Source: Granulosicoccaceae sp. 1_MG-2023
GTDB taxonomy: Bacteria; Pseudomonadota; Gammaproteobacteria; Granulosicoccales; Granulosicoccaceae
NCBI GenBank assembly: GCA_030546905.1
Contig: JAUOPI010000006.1
Coordinates: 62,001-126,000, forward strand
Reading direction: 5' to 3'
Length of the DNA: 64,000 nucleotides
A model generated the notes under the pieces. It saw only the letters and a program-made list of their open reading frames with translations, made no database searches and was not told the origin of the DNA. The position numbers were made by a program, and so were the translations under genes. This document shows, piece after piece, positions 52,697 to 60,517 of this stretch; the first letter of the stretch is position 1; every line of letters begins with the position of its first letter.

Positions 52697-52904
52697 CGGT
52701 CTTTCCTCCGTGGCAGGTGAAAAACCACTTTGCCACTGTCACGACGCCTGCGGCACCAGCCATTGGTAGCAAGTGCTGTACATCGTTTCAGTGAATAATT
52801 ACCGTGCAGCAGTGCCGCTGAGGCACTTTCGCTTCGCTAACCCTCATCAGTTAGAATGACAAAGGCAGAACAACTCTAACTTTTCCACCGGAAACCGCAT
52901 CAGT

Positions 52905-55049
52905 ATGGGAGACAGCCTCAAGCCGGGTACCTTACTCAACTGGTACCGAATCGAATCGATACTGGGGCGCGGTGGATTCGGCACAACCTATCTGGCAAGC
53001 GACACCAATCTGCACACCCGGGTGGCCATCAAGGAATTTCTGCCGGCCGATATCAGTACCCGTATTCTCGGCGATGAAGTTACACCGAAAAGCGATGCGG
53101 ACCGGGATCTGTACCGCTGGGGGCTGGAGCGGTTTCTGGATGAGGCACGCATTCTCGCGCAGTTCAAACATCCCAATATCGTGCGCGTACTGACCGTGTT
53201 TGAGGCCAACAACACGGCCTATATGGTGATGGAATACGAGCACGGCAACAGTCTGGCCTTGCTGGCCAGGGAGCCGGCTTACCGCAGCGAGGCCTGGCTT
53301 AAATCCCTGTTCGGGCAGATCCTCGACGGACTGGCCGACGTGCACCGCAAAAACATCATCCACCGCGATATCAAGCCGGCCAATATTTTCGTGCGTGAAG
53401 ACGGCAGTCCGGTATTGCTGGATTTCGGCTCCGCGCGGCAGAGCGTGGCCGGTCAGCAAAAAGCCATGACACGGCTGATGACCAAGGGCTACGCGCCCTA
53501 TGAACAGATCGACGAAGTCGGCGGTGAGCAGGGCCCCTGGACCGATATCTATTCCATCGGTGCGACGCTTTACTACATCGTCGCCGGCGAGTTGCCGGTC
53601 GATGCACTGAGCCGTTTTACACGGGTGGTGCAGCACCGCCCGGATCCCTTTGTGCCGTTGCGGCGCAAGGTGCAGCCCGGTGCCTATACGCGTGACTTTC
53701 TCGACGCGATTGATGCGGCACTGGCTTTTGAGCCGCATGACCGGCCACAGTCCATTGAGGCGTTTACGCCGATGCTGATGGGCGAACGCGCCACGCAGGC
53801 CGCGCCCGTCGCGCAAGACGATGCACAGGCCACGGTGCTGGACCCGGTACAGGTAAAGGCTGATCCCTTTGTGCGTTCGGCTGAGCGGCGAGAGCAGGCG
53901 CTGGCCTGGGATACCGGCGGCGACACGGCCGGTGAGGGCGGGACGCAGGAGCCGGTAACACCGTTGCCGGTCGCGCGGGTCAATCCGGCTACGGCCGAAG
54001 TACACGCCGATCCGGTTGAGGACTTCCGCCCGAAACCGCAGCCGCAACGCCAGCGCCGGCGGCGCAGTCAATTCCCGTGGCGCAGTGTCGTGCTTGTATT
54101 GATCGGCCTGATCACCGCTGGGGGCGCGTATCAGCTCTACCGCAGCGGGCAGTTCGATGCCATGCTGGCAGGGCTTTCCGGCCAGGCAGAGACGCAAGCC
54201 CGGGCCGGGGAAGAAGCACAAGCCCGCGCTGAGGCAGAAGCAAAAGCGCGGGCTGAGGCAGAAGCAAAAGCGCGTGCTGAGGCAGAGGCAAAAGCCCGTG
54301 CCGAGGCAGAAGCAAAGGCGCGTGCTGAGGCAGAAGCAAAGGCGCGTGCTGAGGCAGAGGCAAAGGCGCGTGCTGAGGCAGAAGCAAAAGCCCGTGCTGA
54401 GGCAGAAGCAAAAGCCCGTGCTGAGGCAGAGGCAAAAGCCCGTGCCGAAGCAGAGGCTAAGGCACGGGCCGCGGAACAGGCCCGTGCGCAGACAGAAGCC
54501 GCGGCGCGCGCGTCTCAGGCGCCCCGGGCTGTGCCTGAGACAGCCGTGCAGGCTGGCGCGCCGCAAGTCTCCGGTGACGAGCCGGAGTCCGGTATGGTCT
54601 GGCAAACCGAACAGCTGCTGCCGAACGCCGATACCACGCGCGCCGGGATTGAAGCTGACGAGGCCGCACGCCGTGCCGCCGCGCAGGAAGCGCGTTTAAC
54701 ACGCCTGGATGAGCAACGCGGCAAGTCCGGACTGGAGATGCTCAATATCCGACTGACCGAATTTGCCGGTGCGATCAAGCGCTTGGATGCGGCTGCGCTT
54801 TCGGCGGCGTCGGAACCTTCAGCACGCAGCCGTGCCCTGATCAAAGGCATCAGCGAGCGCTATGTGCGCGCTGATATCGCTATCTCCGGTGTGAGCGTCT
54901 CGGAAGCGCGCGGGCTGGCCCGCGCGGTGGTGACGCTCAACCGTGTGTACCGCGAGGACGGGCAGTACGTCATCCCCGGCAAGGACTGGCAACGCTTTGA
55001 TCTGACGATGGAACGCGAGGACGGGCTGTGGAGTCCGCTGCGCTGGTAA
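52905..55049 (+). CDS. Transmembrane Ser/Thr protein kinase with repeat coiled coil (locus B)
   Basis: A 714-residue paralogue of the kinase at 40817, aligning without gaps through the first 280 residues. The kinase domain has GRGGFG, VAIKE (Lys43), HRDIKPAN (Asp155), LLDFGSAR (Asp173) and GYAPYEQ, so it should be active. A basic stretch ([14 protein letters not shown]) precedes the single membrane helix, about 394-411. Outside, ten ARAEAEAK repeats (440-519) form a helical or coiled-coil stalk. The C-terminal domain (from about 600; [19 protein letters not shown] to GLWSPLRW) matches that of kinase A. It heads a four-gene run. Confidence 0.92.
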   Translation: MGDSLKPGTLLNWYRIESILGRGGFGTTYLASDTNLHTRVAIKEFLPADISTRILGDEVTPKSDADRDLYRWGLERFLDEARILAQFKHPNIVRVLTVFEANNTAYMVMEYEHGNSLALLAREPAYRSEAWLKSLFGQILDGLADVHRKNIIHRDIKPANIFVREDGSPVLLDFGSARQSVAGQQKAMTRLMTKGYAPYEQIDEVGGEQGPWTDIYSIGATLYYIVAGELPVDALSRFTRVVQHRPDPFVPLRRKVQPGAYTRDFLDAIDAALAFEPHDRPQSIEAFTPMLMGERATQAAPVAQDDAQATVLDPVQVKADPFVRSAERREQALAWDTGGDTAGEGGTQEPVTPLPVARVNPATAEVHADPVEDFRPKPQPQRQRRRRSQFPWRSVVLVLIGLITAGGAYQLYRSGQFDAMLAGLSGQAETQARAGEEAQARAEAEAKARAEAEAKARAEAEAKARAEAEAKARAEAEAKARAEAEAKARAEAEAKARAEAEAKARAEAEAKARAEAEAKARAAEQARAQTEAAARASQAPRAVPETAVQAGAPQVSGDEPESGMVWQTEQLLPNADTTRAGIEADEAARRAAAQEARLTRLDEQRGKSGLEMLNIRLTEFAGAIKRLDAAALSAASEPSARSRALIKGISERYVRADIAISGVSVSEARGLARAVVTLNRVYREDGQYVIPGKDWQRFDLTMEREDGLWSPLRW
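54222..54461 (+). repeat. Ten 24-base tandem repeats inside kinase B
   Basis: Each copy encodes ARAEAEAK. Units are nearly identical, differing mostly at third bases, for example GAA/GAG and GCG/GCC. Such near-perfect in-frame repeats are prone to copy-number change, which would lengthen or shorten the extracytoplasmic stalk by eight residues per step. Confidence 0.93.
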
Positions 55050-55188
55050 ATCTGACGAAAATTGACATAATCCCGGCCTGACGGGACAATATCCTGACGA
55101 ATTTCCGCGTCAGGCTAATTTGTCAGTGCGGCCGTACAGTCTGCTGACCTTGCATTTGGTCCTGTTCAACCGAGAAGGAAACCTGTTG

Positions 55189-55827
55189 ATGTACCTGTGC
55201 CGTATCCGCCGACTCATGGCGGTTCTACTCATCACACCGGGCTTGGTTTTTTCGCCGGTATTGCTCGCCCAACAATCGCCCTTTGTCGCCGACTTTGACC
55301 CGCCCGTAATCGATCATCAGGCCCCTGATGGCATTCAGGCCAGCGGCGCCCAGGCCATAACCGCCACGGTCACCGATGATGTGGGGGTCGGGTCGGTGAT
55401 GCTCAAATACCGCCCGATCGGCACAGATAACTACAAGTCTGTCACGATGACGCTGCTGGGCGGATCCGGCGTCTATATGGTAACCCTGCCTGCGGCCGAG
55501 GCGGCCAGCCCGGGGATCGAGTATTACATCGAAGCCCGTGATGTGAGCGGCAATACCGTGCTTAAGGGTTTTCCGATTTCCCCCCTGAAACTGTCGGTTG
55601 CCGAACCCGCAGCGCCGCTTGTGCAAAGCGGCCCTTCGGTGGTGGCCACGCCGGTGGCGCAGAGCGAAACGGAAGCGGACAGCGGTTCCGGACGTAAGTG
55701 GCTGTGGATCGGTCTCGGCGTACTGGCGCTCGGCGGTCTTGCGGCCGCTGCTGGCGGGGGCGGCGGCAGCGATGGTGGCGGCACCGACAACGTCGACCTG
55801 ACCATTACTGCCAATCCGCCGGAGTGA
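55189..55827 (+). CDS. Secreted Ig-like protein with C-terminal helix and Gly-rich tail (kinase partner, locus B)
   Basis: A 212-residue paralogue of the protein at 40107. The ATG at 55189 has an AAGGAAA site and starts a signal peptide (MAVLLITPGLVFSPVLLA). The Ig/E-set-like domain reads ITATVTDDVGVGSVMLKYRP, DNYKSVTMTLLGGSGVYMV, IEYYIEARDVSGNTVLKGFP. A linker of about 35 residues leads to the helix KWLWIGLGVLALGGLAAA, a glycine run and DNVDLTITANPPE. Helix, glycine run and DNVD are the best-conserved parts between the two copies, which suggests that they carry the shared function. It starts 139 bases after the kinase stop. Confidence 0.8.
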   Translation: MYLCRIRRLMAVLLITPGLVFSPVLLAQQSPFVADFDPPVIDHQAPDGIQASGAQAITATVTDDVGVGSVMLKYRPIGTDNYKSVTMTLLGGSGVYMVTLPAAEAASPGIEYYIEARDVSGNTVLKGFPISPLKLSVAEPAAPLVQSGPSVVATPVAQSETEADSGSGRKWLWIGLGVLALGGLAAAAGGGGGSDGGGTDNVDLTITANPPE

Positions 55828-55832
55828 GACAG

Positions 55833-57068
55833 ATGATGAATTTACGTTCAATCGGGCGCGCAAGCTGGTTGCCGGTGTTGATCTCGCTTGCGGCCTGTTC
55901 CTCAGAAGAAACCGGCCCGCAGGCAGGGGCAGAGCTGCGCGTCAGTGTGCCGGCTTTTATCAGCTCGGTGCGCAGTGTCGATCTCAGCGCCCTGACTGCC
56001 ACGCTGGAACTCAATGGCGAAAGCCGGACCATGACGCGCAGCGGCGATGTCTGGAGCACGACGGTTTCGGTGGCGGCCAACAGCACGCACACACTGAGCC
56101 TGAGCTGGTCAGAAACCGTGCGCGGACGTGCGTTGCCGCTCGGTCAGTACAGCACATCGGTCAGCGTGGGCGAGAGCGCGCAGACGGTGGTGATTGCCAG
56201 TGAGGACTACAACAGCGAGGGTTTTGATCTGGACGGCGACGGTGTGTCGAATCTTCAGGAGCGCGCCTTATCGACCAATCCTTTTCTTGATAACACGCTC
56301 GCCGGGGCGGTCGATGTGGTGATTCCGCGACTGCCGGAAGACAGTGCTGCACCGACTCTGGACGGACGGATTGCATCTTCCGAATGGCGCTATGCGGTGA
56401 CCGCTGACAGCAGCGGGGCGTCTTTGCTGATTAACAATCTGATGTTCGAAGAAGATCAGGGCGCCGATCAGGCCGATGGTGTGCCGAAAAGCCGCTGGTC
56501 GGCGATACATGACGGCACGTATCTGTATCTGCTGGTGGTCGCCGATGATAACGGCACCCGCCGCTATGACAGCGACGATGCCTGGGACGACGATAACCTG
56601 AATATCTATCTGGACGGCGGTTACAGCCATACCAGCAGCTATAACGCCGATGGTCAGGACAACGATATCCATCTGTTGATTCCTTTGCTCAACGAGAGCG
56701 GTGCGCCCAATGACTCATCGAATTCCGGCCGCTTTCACACCGGTGTGAACTCGTCAACGGAATTCAATACGTCGGGTTCTAAGCCGGATTTTGCTTTTTC
56801 CAACGCCAAGGAAAGCAGCGGCGAGCAGGGCGCGCGTGGTAATCAGATGGATGTGTATGAATTCCGGATCAGCCTCGACCGACTCGGTATCAGCGGCGGT
56901 GGCCAACTCGGTATAGACCTGCATCTCGATGATGATGACAACGGTGGCGAGCGGGACTCCAAATGGGCCTGGTTTCACCCCTCCGGCAGCGCGTCTGACA
57001 GCAGTCTGACCAACGACAATACCTATAGCAATCCGACGTTTATGGCCCGCGCGGCACTCGAAAATTAA
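55833..57068 (+). CDS. Lipoprotein with Ca-binding-type motif and CBM9-like domain (locus B)
   Basis: A 411-residue lipoprotein; the signal peptide ends LISLAAC. The ATG at 55833 lies 5 bases after the previous stop, with GGAG upstream. A beta-rich N-terminal domain leads to a thrombospondin-type-3-like motif, DLDGDGVSNLQERALSTNPF. The C-terminal part resembles CBM9-like sugar-binding domains: LDGRIASSEWRYAV, WSAIHDGTYLYLLVVADDN, SDDAWDDDNLNIYLDGG, and DLHLDDDDNGGERDSKWAWF. Carbohydrate binding is inferred. It resembles the next gene, with which it forms a tandem pair. Confidence 0.8.
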   Translation: MMNLRSIGRASWLPVLISLAACSSEETGPQAGAELRVSVPAFISSVRSVDLSALTATLELNGESRTMTRSGDVWSTTVSVAANSTHTLSLSWSETVRGRALPLGQYSTSVSVGESAQTVVIASEDYNSEGFDLDGDGVSNLQERALSTNPFLDNTLAGAVDVVIPRLPEDSAAPTLDGRIASSEWRYAVTADSSGASLLINNLMFEEDQGADQADGVPKSRWSAIHDGTYLYLLVVADDNGTRRYDSDDAWDDDNLNIYLDGGYSHTSSYNADGQDNDIHLLIPLLNESGAPNDSSNSGRFHTGVNSSTEFNTSGSKPDFAFSNAKESSGEQGARGNQMDVYEFRISLDRLGISGGGQLGIDLHLDDDDNGGERDSKWAWFHPSGSASDSSLTNDNTYSNPTFMARAALEN

Positions 57069-57085
57069 GGCAGAGACCTGACCCT

Positions 57086-58933
57086 ATGACTCACAACAGA
57101 CCGATGTACCGAATTTCAGTCTGGCTGTTTTTATTACTGACATTGTCGCTGAGCGCTTGCGGCGGCGGTGGTTCTTCCTCCTCATCTTCTTCCTCGGGTT
57201 CGGTGATTGCCGATGATTCGCCGACCAGCGCGCGCTTGCGGGTGGTGGTGCCGGAGGCGATTGCCACGGCAGACAATGTGATCCAGAGCCAGCTCTATGT
57301 GTCGGTGACGCTGAACGGCACGGCGCTCGGTGATTTTGCCGCCGAGGCGGGCGACACGTCGGTCTTCAGTCGCGACGGCGTCAGCCTGCAGGGCGATGCG
57401 GTGAACACCTTTGTGATTGTCTGGTACGAGAAGTACGACGGTCGTGAGCTCGCGCTGGGCAAGGTCAGTGCAAGTCAGTTTGTGGCCATGGGGGAAACCC
57501 CGGTGACCGTGGACGGCGGCAGCTTTAACAAGGCTTATGATGCGGATAATGACGGGTTTTACAATCTCGATGAGCGCACCGGCGGGACTGATCCTTTTGT
57601 CAGCCCGGATAGCACCGCCGGCGGCAATCCCAGCCTGATCATTAAAGCGTGGATTCCCTCAGGCCCCTATACGGCCACACCGACACTGAAGTGGAAATGG
57701 GGCGGCAAAGGGGGCGAGATAGAACAACCTTCAAATACGGGGGCAGGTCCGTATTTTCAAGTGAACATTCCCAACCGTTCGGTGGGAGATTCGGGCGGTA
57801 TCGAGCTCAGACTGATGGTTGGCGGACAGCAGGTCGCCGATACGGTGACCGGCTCGAAGAAGCTTACCCACAGCGGTGGCAATGTGGCGGAATTCACTGC
57901 TAATGATTTCAAGCTTAAAGAAATCAAATTAAGTGTGGCCGCCAGTTTGCCGGACCGCGATTACCGTGATCCGGTCAGAGTGCGTGCACTCATCGGCGAC
58001 AGCGAGGGCGGCGAGCTGGAGCTCGATTCAGGCAATCGCTACAGCACCACGCTGGGCAAACAAAGCACCGGCAAAAAACAGCTGACACTGGAGATCCGCC
58101 GGGCAAACGATGATTTGCTCTGGGCCAGCGCGCAGAAAGAGGTTTACGTGAAGGTAGGCCCCAATTCGCTGAGTTTTGCCGAAGCGGACTTTGATTTCAG
58201 CTATGACGAGGACGGCGACGGGATGGCCAATATCAATGATCCCTCGCCGCTGGTGGCCGGTGAGCCGGAGCCGGATCTGGTTATCGAAGCGGTCGAAAGC
58301 GTGTCCTACGACCCGGTTGAATCCGAAGGCCGTGCGCCGTCAGGTATTTCGACACCCAACCGCATCGAGAACGTGATGATCGGCGCGGATGTCTATGAGG
58401 AGGTTTTCGATTCGTTCGATCTGTGGGGCGCAGTGCACGACGGCGAGTATCTGTATGTTCGGGTTTCCAGCGCTGATACCCAGCCCTGGTCCGATTCAGG
58501 CGATGACATCTGGCACGACGATGCCATCGAGATTTACTGGGACGGCAATAACTCCAAAGGCAATACATACGACGGCGTTGATGATGCCAGGATCATTATT
58601 CCGGCCGAAGACCGCTCATCCGGACAGGCCAGGGCCATGATGGGAGCCAACTCCTTTACCACTGAGGTGCCGGACGGATTCTGGTGGTTTTCTAAGTGCT
58701 CGAAAGACTCCGATTTCGGCACCTGGACCTGCGACTATTGGGTCACAATCCCGCTAAAAGCAGCCGGTATTACCGTCGGCAAGCCCTTCGGTTTTGATGT
58801 GCATATCCACGACGACGATGACGGTGGTAAGCGCGATTCCAAACGTGGCTGGTACCATCCGGCCTCAAGCGGGAAAGATATCGACTACACCCCGGTCAAC
58901 CCGAGCTATATGGGCACGCTGGTATTGGAGTGA
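57086..58933 (+). CDS. Larger lipoprotein with CBM9-like domain (locus B)
   Basis: A 615-residue lipoprotein; the signal peptide ends LTLSLSAC, followed by a Gly run and eight serines as a flexible tether. It has two calcium-type motifs, DADNDGFYNLDERTGGTDPF (about 152-171) and DEDGDGMANINDPSP (about 372-386), and beta-rich segments between them. The C-terminal CBM9-like domain has LWGAVHDGEYLYVRVSSAD, DDIWHDDAIEIYWDGNN, and VHIHDDDDGGKRDSKRGWYH, mirroring the preceding gene. The insertion between the motifs is unique to this copy. It ends the locus B run. Confidence 0.8.
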   Translation: MTHNRPMYRISVWLFLLLTLSLSACGGGGSSSSSSSSGSVIADDSPTSARLRVVVPEAIATADNVIQSQLYVSVTLNGTALGDFAAEAGDTSVFSRDGVSLQGDAVNTFVIVWYEKYDGRELALGKVSASQFVAMGETPVTVDGGSFNKAYDADNDGFYNLDERTGGTDPFVSPDSTAGGNPSLIIKAWIPSGPYTATPTLKWKWGGKGGEIEQPSNTGAGPYFQVNIPNRSVGDSGGIELRLMVGGQQVADTVTGSKKLTHSGGNVAEFTANDFKLKEIKLSVAASLPDRDYRDPVRVRALIGDSEGGELELDSGNRYSTTLGKQSTGKKQLTLEIRRANDDLLWASAQKEVYVKVGPNSLSFAEADFDFSYDEDGDGMANINDPSPLVAGEPEPDLVIEAVESVSYDPVESEGRAPSGISTPNRIENVMIGADVYEEVFDSFDLWGAVHDGEYLYVRVSSADTQPWSDSGDDIWHDDAIEIYWDGNNSKGNTYDGVDDARIIIPAEDRSSGQARAMMGANSFTTEVPDGFWWFSKCSKDSDFGTWTCDYWVTIPLKAAGITVGKPFGFDVHIHDDDDGGKRDSKRGWYHPASSGKDIDYTPVNPSYMGTLVLE

Positions 58934-58939
58934 CGCGGG

Positions 58940-58971
58940 GCCGGACAACAGCGCTCAGGCTGTTGTCCGGC
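58940..58971 (+). terminator. Strong hairpin ending the locus B run
   Basis: GCCGGACAACAGC pairs perfectly with GCTGTTGTCCGGC (13 bp) around GCTCAG, seven bases after the stop codon. Only a short T-tract follows (ACTTTCG). Confidence 0.75.
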
Positions 58972-59011
58972 ACTTTCGCCGATCAGAGGGTGGCGGGCTG
59001 TTGCGGCCTTG

Positions 59012-59755
59012 TTAAGAACACACCGGACAGGCCGGGTCCTTGACCAGCTGGATTTCCTGCCACTGCATATTCAGCCCGTCGAGTAATAACAAACGCGATT
59101 TCAGGGTTTCACCGATGCCGCTGAGTATTTTCAGGGCTTCCATGGCCTGCACCGTGCCGACCAGGCCGACCACCGGTGAAAACACCCCGGTCAGCGAACA
59201 GCTGTCGGCGGCGGTCTCATTGCCATCCTTGTAAAGACACTGATAGCAGGGCTGATCGGCTTCGCTGCCGTGATAGACGCTGATCTGTCCGTCAAAGCGG
59301 ATGGCGGCACCGGAGACCAGCGGTTTGCCGTGTTTGACGCAGGCCGCGTTCAGCGCAAAGCGGGTCGGGAAGTTATCACTGGCATCCAGCACCACATCGG
59401 CCTGTGCCACGGCCTCACCGGCGTCTTCGTCATCCAGTGCATAATCGATGGTCTCGATTTCGATGGTCGGGTTCAGACGCAGGCAGGCATCGCGGCCTGA
59501 ATGGGTTTTCAGCCGCCCCAGACTGTCCTGACCGTGCGCGATCTGGCGCTGCAGATTGGATAGCTCCACCTGATCGAAGTCAGCCAGAATCAGCTTGCCC
59601 ACACCGGCGGCGGCCAGATAGAGCGCAATCGGTGAGCCCAGTCCGCCCATGCCGACAATCAGTGCGGTGCTGTCGAGCAGCTTCTGCTGGCCTGCCTCGC
59701 CGAGCTGCGAGAGACTGATATGGCGGCCGTATCGTTGTAATTGTTCTTCGTTCAT
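59012..59755 (-). CDS. moeB: Molybdopterin-synthase adenylyltransferase MoeB (ThiF/HesA family)
   Basis: E1-like enzyme that adenylates a small sulfur-carrier protein, 247 residues. RYGRHISLSQLGEAGQQKLL and VGMGGLGSPIALYLAAAGVG form the nucleotide-binding start. ADFDQVELSNLQRQ, VVLDASDNFPTRFALN and the zinc pairs CYQCLY and CPVCS complete the family pattern. The ATG at 59755 has GGGAGG upstream. ThiF is a close alternative, since no moaD/thiS partner is adjacent. It is divergent from acpH. Confidence 0.87.
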   Translation of the reverse strand: MNEEQLQRYGRHISLSQLGEAGQQKLLDSTALIVGMGGLGSPIALYLAAAGVGKLILADFDQVELSNLQRQIAHGQDSLGRLKTHSGRDACLRLNPTIEIETIDYALDDEDAGEAVAQADVVLDASDNFPTRFALNAACVKHGKPLVSGAAIRFDGQISVYHGSEADQPCYQCLYKDGNETAADSCSLTGVFSPVVGLVGTVQAMEALKILSGIGETLKSRLLLLDGLNMQWQEIQLVKDPACPVCS

Positions 59756-59845
59756 GGCGTCCTCCCTGCAAAAGCGACCGGGGTTGTTCTTCTTGTCGTC
59801 GGGCTGCCATTCTGCGAGGCAGAACCGCAAAAATCAAAGGCGTTC

Positions 59846-60517
59846 ATGAATCTGCTTGCACATGCATTTCTCGGGTTTGATCACGATCAGTTGGTTGTCG
59901 GTCAGCTCGCCGGTGATTTCATCAAAGGGCGGGATCTGTCGGCTTTGCCGCCGATGCTGGCCGGCGGGGTGCGTATGCACCGGCAGTTGGACGTCTGGAC
60001 TGACCGCCATCCGGTGTTCCGGCGCAGTTGCGCGCGTATCAATCCGGCGCGGCGGCGGGTTGCCGGGATTCTGGTGGATATTCTTTATGATTACAGTCTG
60101 GCGCGCGGCTGGTCCGCTTACGGCTGCACCGATCTGCCGGAGTTTGCCGGTTTCGTCTATGCGCGCCTGGCACAGCATGCAGCGCTGTTGCCGGCATCCA
60201 TGCAGGGCTTTATCCGGGGCGCCGGCGATGTCGGGCTGTTTGAGAACTACCGCACCGAACAGGGCATTGAACGTGCTATCAACCATGTTCAGCGTCGTTT
60301 AAGGCGCTCCGGCGGCTTACTTGACGGCGCATTCGACGAGATTATGCCGCTGGTGCCCGCGATCGATCGTGATTTTGACGCTTTTTTCCCCGCTGCCGTA
60401 CGTGCGTGCGCCGGCTGGGTACCCGATGTACATTCACCGTCTTTATACGGTGATTCGCGGCCGCTGCAAGAGACGCCGCTTTTCAGGAGAACAACCGACG
60501 ATGTTGGACCACGATGA
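59846..60517 (+). CDS. acpH: Acyl carrier protein phosphodiesterase AcpH
   Basis: A 223-residue hydrolase predicted to remove 4'-phosphopantetheine from acyl carrier protein. MNLLAHAFLGFDHDQLVVGQLAGDFIKG is the highly conserved family N-terminus with the metal-binding His/Asp residues. GVRMHRQLDVWTDRHPVFRRS and GILVDILYDYSLARGW follow. The ATG at 59846 has AAAGG upstream; the longer frame from 59741 was rejected. It is about 30 residues longer than E. coli AcpH at the C-terminus and overlaps ppk by 17 bases. Confidence 0.9.
   Translation: MNLLAHAFLGFDHDQLVVGQLAGDFIKGRDLSALPPMLAGGVRMHRQLDVWTDRHPVFRRSCARINPARRRVAGILVDILYDYSLARGWSAYGCTDLPEFAGFVYARLAQHAALLPASMQGFIRGAGDVGLFENYRTEQGIERAINHVQRRLRRSGGLLDGAFDEIMPLVPAIDRDFDAFFPAAVRACAGWVPDVHSPSLYGDSRPLQETPLFRRTTDDVGPR

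Noticed and set aside
52932-54605. 557-residue minus-strand ORF with Cys/Leu repeats
   Set aside because: Antisense to kinase B; its LCLST-type repeats are only the reverse reading of the 24-base tandem repeat.
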